A DNA stretch of 35,064 nucleotides, from the NCBI GenBank assembly GCA_024275755.1, contig JAJRYN010000158.1, positions 1-35,064 on the forward strand. Reading direction: 5' to 3'. Origin of the DNA: an archaeon. Lineage in GTDB: Archaea; Thermoplasmatota; E2; UBA202; JdFR-43. The notes below the pieces were generated by a model. That model ran no database searches. It was given only the letters and a program-made list of their open reading frames with translations, and had not been told where the DNA came from. The position numbers and the translations under genes are program-made. Positions 27,542-35,064 of the stretch are shown here, piece by piece; the first letter of the stretch is position 1; each line of letters opens with the position of its first letter.

Positions 27542-28119
27542 GCGAGAAGGAAGCTGAGGCTTTATTGCTGGAGTTGAAGGAAAAGGCTGAATTAATGGTT
27601 GATTTGGCATATTCTTCAGTAATTTATGATAATAAGGACTTGGCCAGAGAAGTGTATGAACTGGAGAATTTCATTGATGTGCTTAACGAAGAATTACAAA
27701 AACTTGCAATAAAAGATGTAAAAGGAGGAGAGTTGGAAGTAAATGAGGCTTTAGCAATAATACAGCTTGGTGCATGCTCTGAAGCTATAGCTGATGCTGC
27801 CCGTGATATTGCAGATGTTGAGTTAAGGGATGTTGAGTTGCACCCTGTGATAAAGGAAAGTGTTCTCGAATCTGAGGAGGTGTTTGTAAGAGTTAAAGTA
27901 GGAGAAAATTCTGTTTTGAAAGGAAAAACTCTTGGAGATATTAAACTTGCTTCCCAAACAGGAATGTGGGTAATAGCAATAAAAAGAGGAAATAAGTGGA
28001 TTTACGATCCCAGAAAGAATACAAGGATAGAGGAAGGAGATATTTTATTTGCCAAAGGGCCAAGAGAGGGAATGGAACATTTTATGGCAATTGCTGAGGG
28101 CAAAGAAAAAGAAATTTAA
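27538..28119 (+). CDS. PhoU-like plus TrkA_C protein, tandem paralog
   Basis: KAELMVDLAYSSVIYDNKDLAREVYELENFIDVL... and LGDIKLASQTGMWVIAIKRGNKWIYDPRKNTRIEEGDILFAKGPREGM; ATGA overlap with the previous gene. Confidence 0.85.
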   Translation: MSEKEAEALLLELKEKAELMVDLAYSSVIYDNKDLAREVYELENFIDVLNEELQKLAIKDVKGGELEVNEALAIIQLGACSEAIADAARDIADVELRDVELHPVIKESVLESEEVFVRVKVGENSVLKGKTLGDIKLASQTGMWVIAIKRGNKWIYDPRKNTRIEEGDILFAKGPREGMEHFMAIAEGKEKEI

Positions 28120-28161
28120 TCTTCAGCCAAACTTAAAATATTGTTAGGGGATGCAATTATA

Positions 28162-30048
28162 ATGAGGAGAGGGAATAAGGAAAAGGGAGAAAGTCTGAAA
28201 AAAGAGCTGGGATTATTTGACATATTTTGTATAGCCTCAGGGGCGATGATTAGCTCTGGATTATTTATTCTCCCTGGATTGGCTTATGCGAAGACAGGCC
28301 CTGCTGTGGTTGTTGCATATTTTGTCGCCAGCCTTTTAATTATTCCTGCCATGCTTTCCAAGGCAGAGCTTGCCACAGCCATGCCAAAAGCGGGAGGAGA
28401 CTACTTTTATATAGACAGAAGTATGGGCCCGGCTATGGGGACTGTTGGTGGATTTGCTGCATGGTTTTCTCTGGCTTTTAAAAGCGCCTTTGCATTGCTG
28501 GGAATAGGTGCTTTCGCTCTGCTGCTTAACCCCGGGCTCACAGAAATACAGATAAAACTTGTAGCTGTTGCATTCTGCGTAATTTTCACAATCGTTAATC
28601 TTTTTGGAGTTAAGCATACCGGAAAGATTCAGATAATTCTGGTTGTCGGTCTGCTGGCTTTACTTGCCTTTTACATTACTGCAGGAGTTTTTCACGTCGA
28701 GCTATCTAAATTCACCCCTTTTACACCCTTCGGCCCGAGTTCCATTTTCGCCACAGCGGGCTTCGTTTTCATCTCTTATGCTGGATTGACAAAGGTTTGT
28801 AGCGTTGCAGAAGAATGCAAGGATCCTGGCCGAACTCTTCCATTAGGAATGTTTCTTTCTTGGGCTGTTGTTTCCTTACTATACATCATGGTTATTTTTG
28901 TAACAGTTGGCTTGGTAGAGTCAAATCAGCTTCAAAATTCCCTCACACCAATTTCTCTTGGAGCAGGAGTTTTTATGGGGAGTATCGGTGTTGCAGTAAT
29001 GGCAATCGCCGCAATCTTAGCCTTTGTTTCTACAGCCAATGCTGGCCTGCTTGCAGCATCCCGCAATCCAATGGCTATGGGTAAAGACGATTTGCTACCT
29101 CGGTTTTTTGCGAAAGTTTCGGAATATGGCACTCCCAAGCTTTCCATAATTTTTACCTCTGCCTTCATGATTTTCGTCATTTTATTTCTTGATCTTGAAG
29201 GACTCGTTAAAACAGCTTCAGCCATGCAACTTATTCTCTTTATGTTTGTGATGCTATCTGTTATTATTATGAGGGAAAGCAAAATAAGGCACTATCAGCC
29301 CAAATTTCGCAGCCCTCTCTATCCATGGATTCACATAACAGGAATTATTGGATATGGATTCATTTTAGTTGAAATGGGTATCATCTCTCTAATCACAATG
29401 GGCATTTTCATCGCCTTTGGTTTCAGCTGGTATATGATTTATGCTCGCCCAAAAATAAAAAGAGAATATGCTCTTCTGCATGTAATAGAAAGAATTACTG
29501 GCATTGAATCAACCGGTTATCTGATGGATGAGGAGTTGAGAGAGATATTGATAGAGAGAGATGACATCACTGAAAAAAGATTTGAAGAGATGATTAAAAA
29601 ATGCCTCGTACTGGATCTTGAAAAAATGTTATCACCTGATGAATTCACAAAATTGCTGGCACATAAACTGGCGGAGGAAATAGGCGCAGATGAAGAAGAA
29701 TTATACAGATCATTTATTAAAAGAGAAAAGGATTCCAACATCGTTGTATATCCAGGCATAGCTGTTCTTTCATTAATCATAAAGGGAAGAAACAAATTTG
29801 ACATTATTTTAGTTAGAAGTAAAAAAGGCATTATATTTTCTGATGAGATTCCGCCAGTGCATGCTCTCTTTGTTATTGTCTCCTCATCCGATCAGCAGAG
29901 CTTTTATTTCCACTCTCTTATGTGGATGGTTCAAATTTCGGAACAAGAAGATTTCGAAAAGAAGTGGCTGAATGCAAAAGACAGCGAGGAATTACGAAAT
30001 ATTATTTTGTCGTCATGGGAAAAACTGAAAAGAGAAAATTTTCTGTAA
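28162..30048 (+). CDS. APC-superfamily permease with C-terminal PTS EIIA(type 2)-like cytosolic domain
   Basis: FDIFCIASGAMISSGLFILPGLAYAKTGPAVVVAYFVASL and many TM segments; C-terminal FIKREKDSNIVVYPGIAVLSLIIKGRNKFDIILVRSKKGIIFSDEIPPVHALFVIVSSSDQQSFYFHSL. Confidence 0.85.
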   Translation: MRRGNKEKGESLKKELGLFDIFCIASGAMISSGLFILPGLAYAKTGPAVVVAYFVASLLIIPAMLSKAELATAMPKAGGDYFYIDRSMGPAMGTVGGFAAWFSLAFKSAFALLGIGAFALLLNPGLTEIQIKLVAVAFCVIFTIVNLFGVKHTGKIQIILVVGLLALLAFYITAGVFHVELSKFTPFTPFGPSSIFATAGFVFISYAGLTKVCSVAEECKDPGRTLPLGMFLSWAVVSLLYIMVIFVTVGLVESNQLQNSLTPISLGAGVFMGSIGVAVMAIAAILAFVSTANAGLLAASRNPMAMGKDDLLPRFFAKVSEYGTPKLSIIFTSAFMIFVILFLDLEGLVKTASAMQLILFMFVMLSVIIMRESKIRHYQPKFRSPLYPWIHITGIIGYGFILVEMGIISLITMGIFIAFGFSWYMIYARPKIKREYALLHVIERITGIESTGYLMDEELREILIERDDITEKRFEEMIKKCLVLDLEKMLSPDEFTKLLAHKLAEEIGADEEELYRSFIKREKDSNIVVYPGIAVLSLIIKGRNKFDIILVRSKKGIIFSDEIPPVHALFVIVSSSDQQSFYFHSLMWMVQISEQEDFEKKWLNAKDSEELRNIILSSWEKLKRENFL

Positions 30049-30091
30049 CAATGGAAAAGAAAAAGATTTAACCTTATTCCCTTATTCTCTT

Positions 30092-30499
30092 TTGATGAGA
30101 CACAGATTTGCCAGAAATTTACTTGGTGAAATTCTCACGGCAAGCAGAATGATAAAAATTGCTTTGCTCATACCTTTTATTGTTTTATTATTTGATGTGG
30201 AAATTTTTTATTACTCCTGGACGAATCAGGAGAGAACCATTCTGATTGCATCTGGCTTTGTTCTTTTCCTTTCCATTTTAGAAATAGTTGCTGTGATTAA
30301 AGAACTTCATGAGCATATAACTAAAGTTAGGAGGCTGGAAATACTGGAAAGAAGGCTGGAAAAAATAGCAAGGGAAATAAAAAACCCGACAGTGAGAAAA
30401 ATTGTTGATAAATTCATGGCAAAATATCCAAAAGAATATACAATAAATGAGGTATATCATGCTGCCTGCATACTGATGGACAATTTAAAGAATAAGTGA
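30092..30499 (+). CDS. Small membrane protein with two predicted TM segments and charged C-terminal tail
   Basis: MIKIALLIPFIVLLFDVEIFYYSW and ILIASGFVLFLSILEIVAVI, then a helical charged tail. Confidence 0.6.
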   Translation: MMRHRFARNLLGEILTASRMIKIALLIPFIVLLFDVEIFYYSWTNQERTILIASGFVLFLSILEIVAVIKELHEHITKVRRLEILERRLEKIAREIKNPTVRKIVDKFMAKYPKEYTINEVYHAACILMDNLKNK

Positions 30500-30886
30500 A
30501 TAGAATTTTTCTATTAAATGGCGGAGTGTAATCTCTCCTATTATCTTTCCATTTTCAACAACGGGCAAGCGTCGAACATTGTGTTTCTTCACTTTATCCA
30601 AAACATCCTTAATTTTTTCTTCTTTTGTGCAGTAAATTAAATCTTTCTTTGCAATATCTCCTGCAGTCATATCTTCATTGAATTTTTCGAATAAATGAAG
30701 GGCATCATGTTCAGTTATTACACCAACAATATTCATATTAGTCATATCATCAACAACCCATACATAACCACGGGCTGTTAAAACAATTAAAACCATTCTT
30801 ATATCATCGTTCTCACCAACTAAAGGCAGATCCCAGACATGGCCCTGCATCACTTCCTTTACTTGCTGCTCATAAAATTCATCCAT
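30485..30886 (-). CDS. CBS-domain protein
   Basis: VGVITEHDALHLFEKFNEDMTAGDIAKKDLIYCTKEEKIKDVLDKVKKHNVRRLPVVENGKIIGEITLRHLIEKF. Confidence 0.9.
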   Translation of the reverse strand: MDEFYEQQVKEVMQGHVWDLPLVGENDDIRMVLIVLTARGYVWVVDDMTNMNIVGVITEHDALHLFEKFNEDMTAGDIAKKDLIYCTKEEKIKDVLDKVKKHNVRRLPVVENGKIIGEITLRHLIEKFYSLIL

Positions 30887-30918
30887 GATGATAATAATTT
30901 TTTTCTTTAAAAAGAATG

Positions 30919-31437
30919 CTACAGTTCGAAAATCTCCGCCTTATTCTTTTCTATATATAAGATTGCAACACTTTTTATATCTGTAAGATAGCCGCAGCAT
31001 TCCCCAGGATTTATAATGATGGCATTTCCTTCCCTTATTTCTTTTTCATGTGTATGACCATATATAACAACATCATGTTTTGCTGCCAAGGCATCAACTA
31101 TTTCTGGATGATGGGTCATGGCAATGCTTTTTCCGTATATCTCACCAATATATGGATCATTGTAAAAAGCGCCTATGTTCCTGAATCTTTCTTTCAAATA
31201 GAGCTTATCGCCATCATTATTTCCGTATATTAGAATCATGTCACAGTTCAAATTTTTGAAAACCTCAGCTGTAAAGGGCGAGACGATGTCGCCAGCATGC
31301 ATAACAAGCTCAACGTTCTGCTCATTGAAAAATTCAACCGCCTTTCTTATTGCATCCATATTATCATGACTATCAGCAATAATACCAATTTTCGCCTCTT
31401 TTCCTATTTCATTTTCCTTAAAAAGCATTTTTTGCAT
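30919..31437 (-). CDS. YfcE-type metallophosphoesterase
   Basis: KIGIIADSHDNMDAIRKAVEFFNEQNVELVMHAGDIVSP...LIYGNNDGD...VVIYGHTHEKEI...IINPGECCG. Start placed at MQKMLF; the longer track ORF invades the divergent gene. Confidence 0.92.
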   Translation of the reverse strand: MQKMLFKENEIGKEAKIGIIADSHDNMDAIRKAVEFFNEQNVELVMHAGDIVSPFTAEVFKNLNCDMILIYGNNDGDKLYLKERFRNIGAFYNDPYIGEIYGKSIAMTHHPEIVDALAAKHDVVIYGHTHEKEIREGNAIIINPGECCGYLTDIKSVAILYIEKNKAEIFEL

Positions 31438-31496
31438 CATAAATGTAAGCATGGAATTTTTTATAAATTTTTTATATGCGATGCTGTTATAACAAA

Positions 31497-32204
31497 GTGT
31501 TTGGAAAATATGACTTGAACGTCGAATTAAAGGAAGGAGGCATAGAAGTATCAATTACAGGAAAAGGAAAGAAAAAAAGTTACTACAGGAAAGCAGGAGA
31601 GGAGGAAGTAGAAAAAATAATATATGCGGAAGAGGGAAATGTAGTTATATGTCCTGTTGAGCCTGTTAACCTGCCAAATGAAGGAACTTCACAACATTTG
31701 CTGATTGAGCTTGAAAAACCTATCATAATTGAGCCGGGAATTGAAGATGTTTTTTATGTTAAATTTCCCATTGAAGTTGGCGTTTTCCTTATAGATAAAA
31801 AAGATGTCGAGAGAATAGACATTTTCACAATAACAAAACCCAAGTATATCCTATATGGGCCTCCTGAAAGTGGAATAATATGTAAATGGTGGCGAAGCGA
31901 TGCTTTTGGAGAGACACCAGAAGTGAAAAGACTTTATGAGGGCGTGATGAAGGTGGAGGCGAAAAACAATTATTCTGAATGGGTGGAGATAAAAAAGATG
32001 GTATTCAGAGCGCTTGATATGAAATTATTTTACAATGAGCATGCATTCATGCATTCATATCTGGAAATAATGAAAAAAACAATGGGTGAGACATCGTTTA
32101 ATGAAAGAAAGCCTAAAAATATGAAAAGAGCCATTGATATATATCTGGCAAAAGGAATCAAAAGATTGGAAAAGAAATTTGTAATGGAGTGGGGATTCAA
32201 ATGA
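31497..32204 (+). CDS. DUF432 family protein
   Basis: FGKYDLNVELKEGGIEVSITGKGKKKSYYRK...IIIEPGIEDVFYVKFPIEVGVFL...YILYGPPESGIICKWWRSD; GTG start likely; ATGA overlap with the following MscS gene. Confidence 0.75.
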   Translation: MFGKYDLNVELKEGGIEVSITGKGKKKSYYRKAGEEEVEKIIYAEEGNVVICPVEPVNLPNEGTSQHLLIELEKPIIIEPGIEDVFYVKFPIEVGVFLIDKKDVERIDIFTITKPKYILYGPPESGIICKWWRSDAFGETPEVKRLYEGVMKVEAKNNYSEWVEIKKMVFRALDMKLFYNEHAFMHSYLEIMKKTMGETSFNERKPKNMKRAIDIYLAKGIKRLEKKFVMEWGFK

Positions 32205-33040
32205 ACATTGGGGCTGCTATTAAAGATGTGATTGATTATCAGATAAAGGTGCTGGGAGGAAGAACAGTTGGAGACGTGATATTCTTTTTTGTCATACTTT
32301 TCGTGGCTGTAATAATAGCAAAAATTGTGAGAATCAATATAAGAAGAACTTTGAAGGAAAAAGTGCCCAAAACAACGCTCAATGCTGTTGAAAAAATATT
32401 TTATTATGGCATCATTACAGTTGGCTTTCTGGCTGCATTGCCATATATAGGTGTTGAGCCAACTGGCTTAATGGTTGCTGGAGGGATAGCGGGTATAGTG
32501 ATTGGTTTTGCGAGCCAGACTGTTGTATCAAACTTAATAAGTGGCATTTTCCTGCTTATTGAAAAGCCAATAAAAATTGGAGATGGAGTAAGTCTGGGGG
32601 ATGTTAGTGGCGTGGTTAAAGACATAAGGATTCTTTCAACAACAATAAGGACATGGGACGGAATATATGTGAGGATACCAAATGAGAAGGTTTTCACCTC
32701 CAATATACAGAACTTTGTGGCCCATGCTGCCAGAAGGTTCGAATATAAAATTGGTATTGCATACAAAGATGATGCAGATAAAGCCATTGAAATAATCAAA
32801 AATTTACTGGAAGAGCATCCTTTAATATTGAAGGAGCCGGCTCCCCAGATTTTTGTTGAAGAACTTGGAGAAAGCAGCGTGAATTTAGCAATAAGGATAT
32901 GGGCTCCATCCAGCCACTGGTTTTCTGTAAAAACAGAAATGCTCTGGAAAATTAAAGTAGCTCTGGAAAAAGAAGGCATTGAAATACCATTCCCACAGCG
33001 CGTCATATGGATGGCTGATAAGAAGAAGGCTAAGATATAA
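32201..33040 (+). CDS. mscS: MscS-family mechanosensitive channel
   Basis: GVEPTGLMVAGGIAGIVIGFASQTVVSNLISGIFLLIEKPIKIGDGVSLGDVSGVVKDIRILSTTIRTWDGIYVRIPNEKVF. Confidence 0.96.
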   Translation: MNIGAAIKDVIDYQIKVLGGRTVGDVIFFFVILFVAVIIAKIVRINIRRTLKEKVPKTTLNAVEKIFYYGIITVGFLAALPYIGVEPTGLMVAGGIAGIVIGFASQTVVSNLISGIFLLIEKPIKIGDGVSLGDVSGVVKDIRILSTTIRTWDGIYVRIPNEKVFTSNIQNFVAHAARRFEYKIGIAYKDDADKAIEIIKNLLEEHPLILKEPAPQIFVEELGESSVNLAIRIWAPSSHWFSVKTEMLWKIKVALEKEGIEIPFPQRVIWMADKKKAKI

Positions 33041-34109
33041 CAAAATTCTCCAGCACATTGCCTTCGGCATCGATGGAAACGATTCTCATTTCTTCTTCAT
33101 TTACCATAACTTTGCAATAATGGAAAGCTGATGCAGAAAAAATATTCCATGGGCTCCATCCAGCATCTTCGGGAGGGGCTCCGCCTCCGCCTGTTATGAT
33201 ACAATGGATATTTCCTGCTTTCAAATGCTGGTAATAATGCTGATGCCCGGCAAAAACAGCATCTACTCCTGCAAGATAAAAGATGAGCATCCATATCTTC
33301 ATCATGGGCGGTGGATAATGATTGCCCGAAATTAAAGGAGGATGATGGAAAATCACTACTTTCCACTTGCTTTCTGTGCTAATGTCTTTAATGAGCCATA
33401 GAAATTGTGAAAGATTTTGCAGGCGATTGGAATCAAGAAATGTGAAATGGACATTGCCATAATCAAAAGAATACCATCTTTCATTGCCTGGAAGAGAAAA
33501 GAAAAGGACAAAATTATGGATGGGCAAATCGTGATTTCCTACAGCAGGGTATATGCTTTTATTGTGCATCCATGAAGAAATCTGGAAAAATTTCAGCCAT
33601 TGCTCCTCATTTCCTCCATTCCTGACAATATCTCCGGCATGGATGACTATGCTGGCATTCTCCTTTTCAATAACTTTTGCAACTATGGAGGCATTTCTCC
33701 ATCCATCCCACACTCCTCTTGTATCGCCATATACAAGAAATGTGAAATTGTCTGTGGGAGGTATATAAAAGGAATAAATTTGGCTCTCTGCTCCATCAGA
33801 TTCAATTTTATAGAAGTAATGAGTTGATGGCTCGAGTCCGTCTATCCTCACTTCGTGCCATTCCACATTGCTTTCTCCAGCAACCTCATTTTCCAGCTCT
33901 ACTGTTTTTCCCCAGAAAACTGTATTCTCCTCCGTTTTAATATTAGTCCTCCACATTATTGTTATGCCCTCTTCACCAATACCCTGCAGATATGGACCAA
34001 CTATAATTTCAGCATTTTCTGCAGATGTGAAAAGAGGAGAGAGAAAAGTGAAAAGGAGAATAAAAGGAAGAAGTTTGTGATGATGCTTTACCATTATGCC
34101 ACCCTCCAT
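33030..34109 (-). CDS. Secreted purple-acid-phosphatase-like metallophosphoesterase (N-terminal Fn3-like domain)
   Basis: GPYLQGIGEEGITIMWRTNIKTEENTVFWG...VYGDTRG...VIHAGDIVRNGG...AVGNHDLP...VVIFHHPPL...VFAGHQHYYQH. Confidence 0.92.
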   Translation of the reverse strand: MEGGIMVKHHHKLLPFILLFTFLSPLFTSAENAEIIVGPYLQGIGEEGITIMWRTNIKTEENTVFWGKTVELENEVAGESNVEWHEVRIDGLEPSTHYFYKIESDGAESQIYSFYIPPTDNFTFLVYGDTRGVWDGWRNASIVAKVIEKENASIVIHAGDIVRNGGNEEQWLKFFQISSWMHNKSIYPAVGNHDLPIHNFVLFFSLPGNERWYSFDYGNVHFTFLDSNRLQNLSQFLWLIKDISTESKWKVVIFHHPPLISGNHYPPPMMKIWMLIFYLAGVDAVFAGHQHYYQHLKAGNIHCIITGGGGAPPEDAGWSPWNIFSASAFHYCKVMVNEEEMRIVSIDAEGNVLENFVIS

Positions 34110-35064
34110 TTCGTTTCCTTTCCCACATCTTCTATTTCTATTCCTGCCTGCCTCAGCTTATCTCTTATCTCATCAGCTAGCTTGTAGTTCTTTTCTTCCC
34201 TTGCCTTCCTTCTAATTGCCAGCAGCTTTTCTATTGCATCTTCTGTTTTATCTTCCTTTATACCATATTCTTCTGCCAGTCTTTTAATTGCTTTCTCATT
34301 CAATTTCTTTTTCTCCTCCTGCAAAAGCGTTAGAACATTTGCTATTTTAATGTATTCATCCAAAGCATATTTACATAGCCTTTCATCTGGTTTTTCCTTC
34401 TCCATCAAAAATTTGTTTGTTTTCCTGACAAAATCAAAAATTACTTCTATGGCTTTTGGCGTATTGAAGTCATCATCCATTGCCTCCTCAAATTTCCTTT
34501 TAAATATTTCCACTGCTTCAAGATATTCTTTTTCCTTTTCATCAAGCTTTCTTTCATCAAATCTGGCATCTTTGCCTGCCAGCTCCTCCAGCTTTTCCTT
34601 TGCCACTCTTAGCCTTTTAACTGCGTTCTCGGCATTTTTTAATGCCTCCTCGCTATAATCAGCAGGGCTGCGATAATGATACGAAGCAAAGAAGAAGCGT
34701 AACACTTCCGCATCCCACTGCTGCAGAGCATCTCTTATGTTTATTATGTTGCCCAGTGATTTGCTCATCTTCTCTCCCCTCACCTTTAACATTCCTGAAT
34801 GGAGCCAGTAATTAACAAACCTTCTGCCATATGCAGCTTCTGATTGAGCAATTTCATTTTCATGATGAGGGAATATTAAGTCCTGTCCTCCACCATGTAT
34901 ATCAAAGGGTATTCCAAGATATTTTGTGCTCATGGTTGAACATTCAATGTGCCATCCTGGCCTTCCATCACCCCATGGGCTCTGCCATTTTGGCTCCCCC
35001 GGTTTGGCTGCTTTCCATAAGGCAAAGTCTTCTGGCTTTCTTTTTTTCTCCCCAGGCTCTATTC
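34094..35064 (-). CDS. cysS: Cysteinyl-tRNA synthetase (N-terminal part lies beyond the window)
   Basis: Reverse complement of the window end reads PWGDGRPGWHIECSTMSTKYLGIPFDIHGGGQDLIFPHHENEIAQSEAAYG...MLKVRGEKMSKSLGNIINI (KMSKS). Confidence 0.96.
   Translation of the reverse strand, partial: IEPGEKKRKPEDFALWKAAKPGEPKWQSPWGDGRPGWHIECSTMSTKYLGIPFDIHGGGQDLIFPHHENEIAQSEAAYGRRFVNYWLHSGMLKVRGEKMSKSLGNIINIRDALQQWDAEVLRFFFASYHYRSPADYSEEALKNAENAVKRLRVAKEKLEELAGKDARFDERKLDEKEKEYLEAVEIFKRKFEEAMDDDFNTPKAIEVIFDFVRKTNKFLMEKEKPDERLCKYALDEYIKIANVLTLLQEEKKKLNEKAIKRLAEEYGIKEDKTEDAIEKLLAIRRKAREEKNYKLADEIRDKLRQAGIEIEDVGKETKWRVA

Overview
The window is archaeal chromosomal DNA. Evidence: a geranylgeranyl-reductase-type lipid enzyme, transcription factor S, an eRF1-family paralog, a BHB-type intron-containing tRNA, and TATA-at-about-minus-25 leaderless gene starts. 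A Euryarchaeota/Thermoplasmata-like host is my inference, not proven. About 30 credible genes are visible. Many are secreted or peptide-degrading proteins: two large CWB2/C25-like proteins, a PKD protein, an S15-type hydrolase, a frameshifted M20 PepD and a beta-lactamase-family protein. Other genes include TrpB2 with a divergent ACT regulator, a nicotianamine-synthase-like protein, a PhoU/TrkA_C pair plus APC-permease module, DUF432-MscS, a purple-acid-phosphatase-like protein and cysS. There is one IS element with 14-bp perfect TIRs, one serine recombinase, a wHTH + nucleotidyltransferase operon resembling an AbiE-type toxin-antitoxin system, a tRNA-Pro(CGG), and a tRNA-Thr(CGT) that appears to carry two introns (37/38 and T-loop 59/60). 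Best leads for novelty: the two-intron tRNA-Thr, degenerate repeat arrays on both sides of a feoA-like gene, a 26-bp dyad with a central dinucleotide beside the serine recombinase gene, the wHTH/NTase operon with a TATA-straddling operator, and the TrkA_C/APC-EIIA-like transport module. No CRISPR array, rRNA or prophage structural genes were seen. All family calls come from motif recognition by eye; no database search was run.
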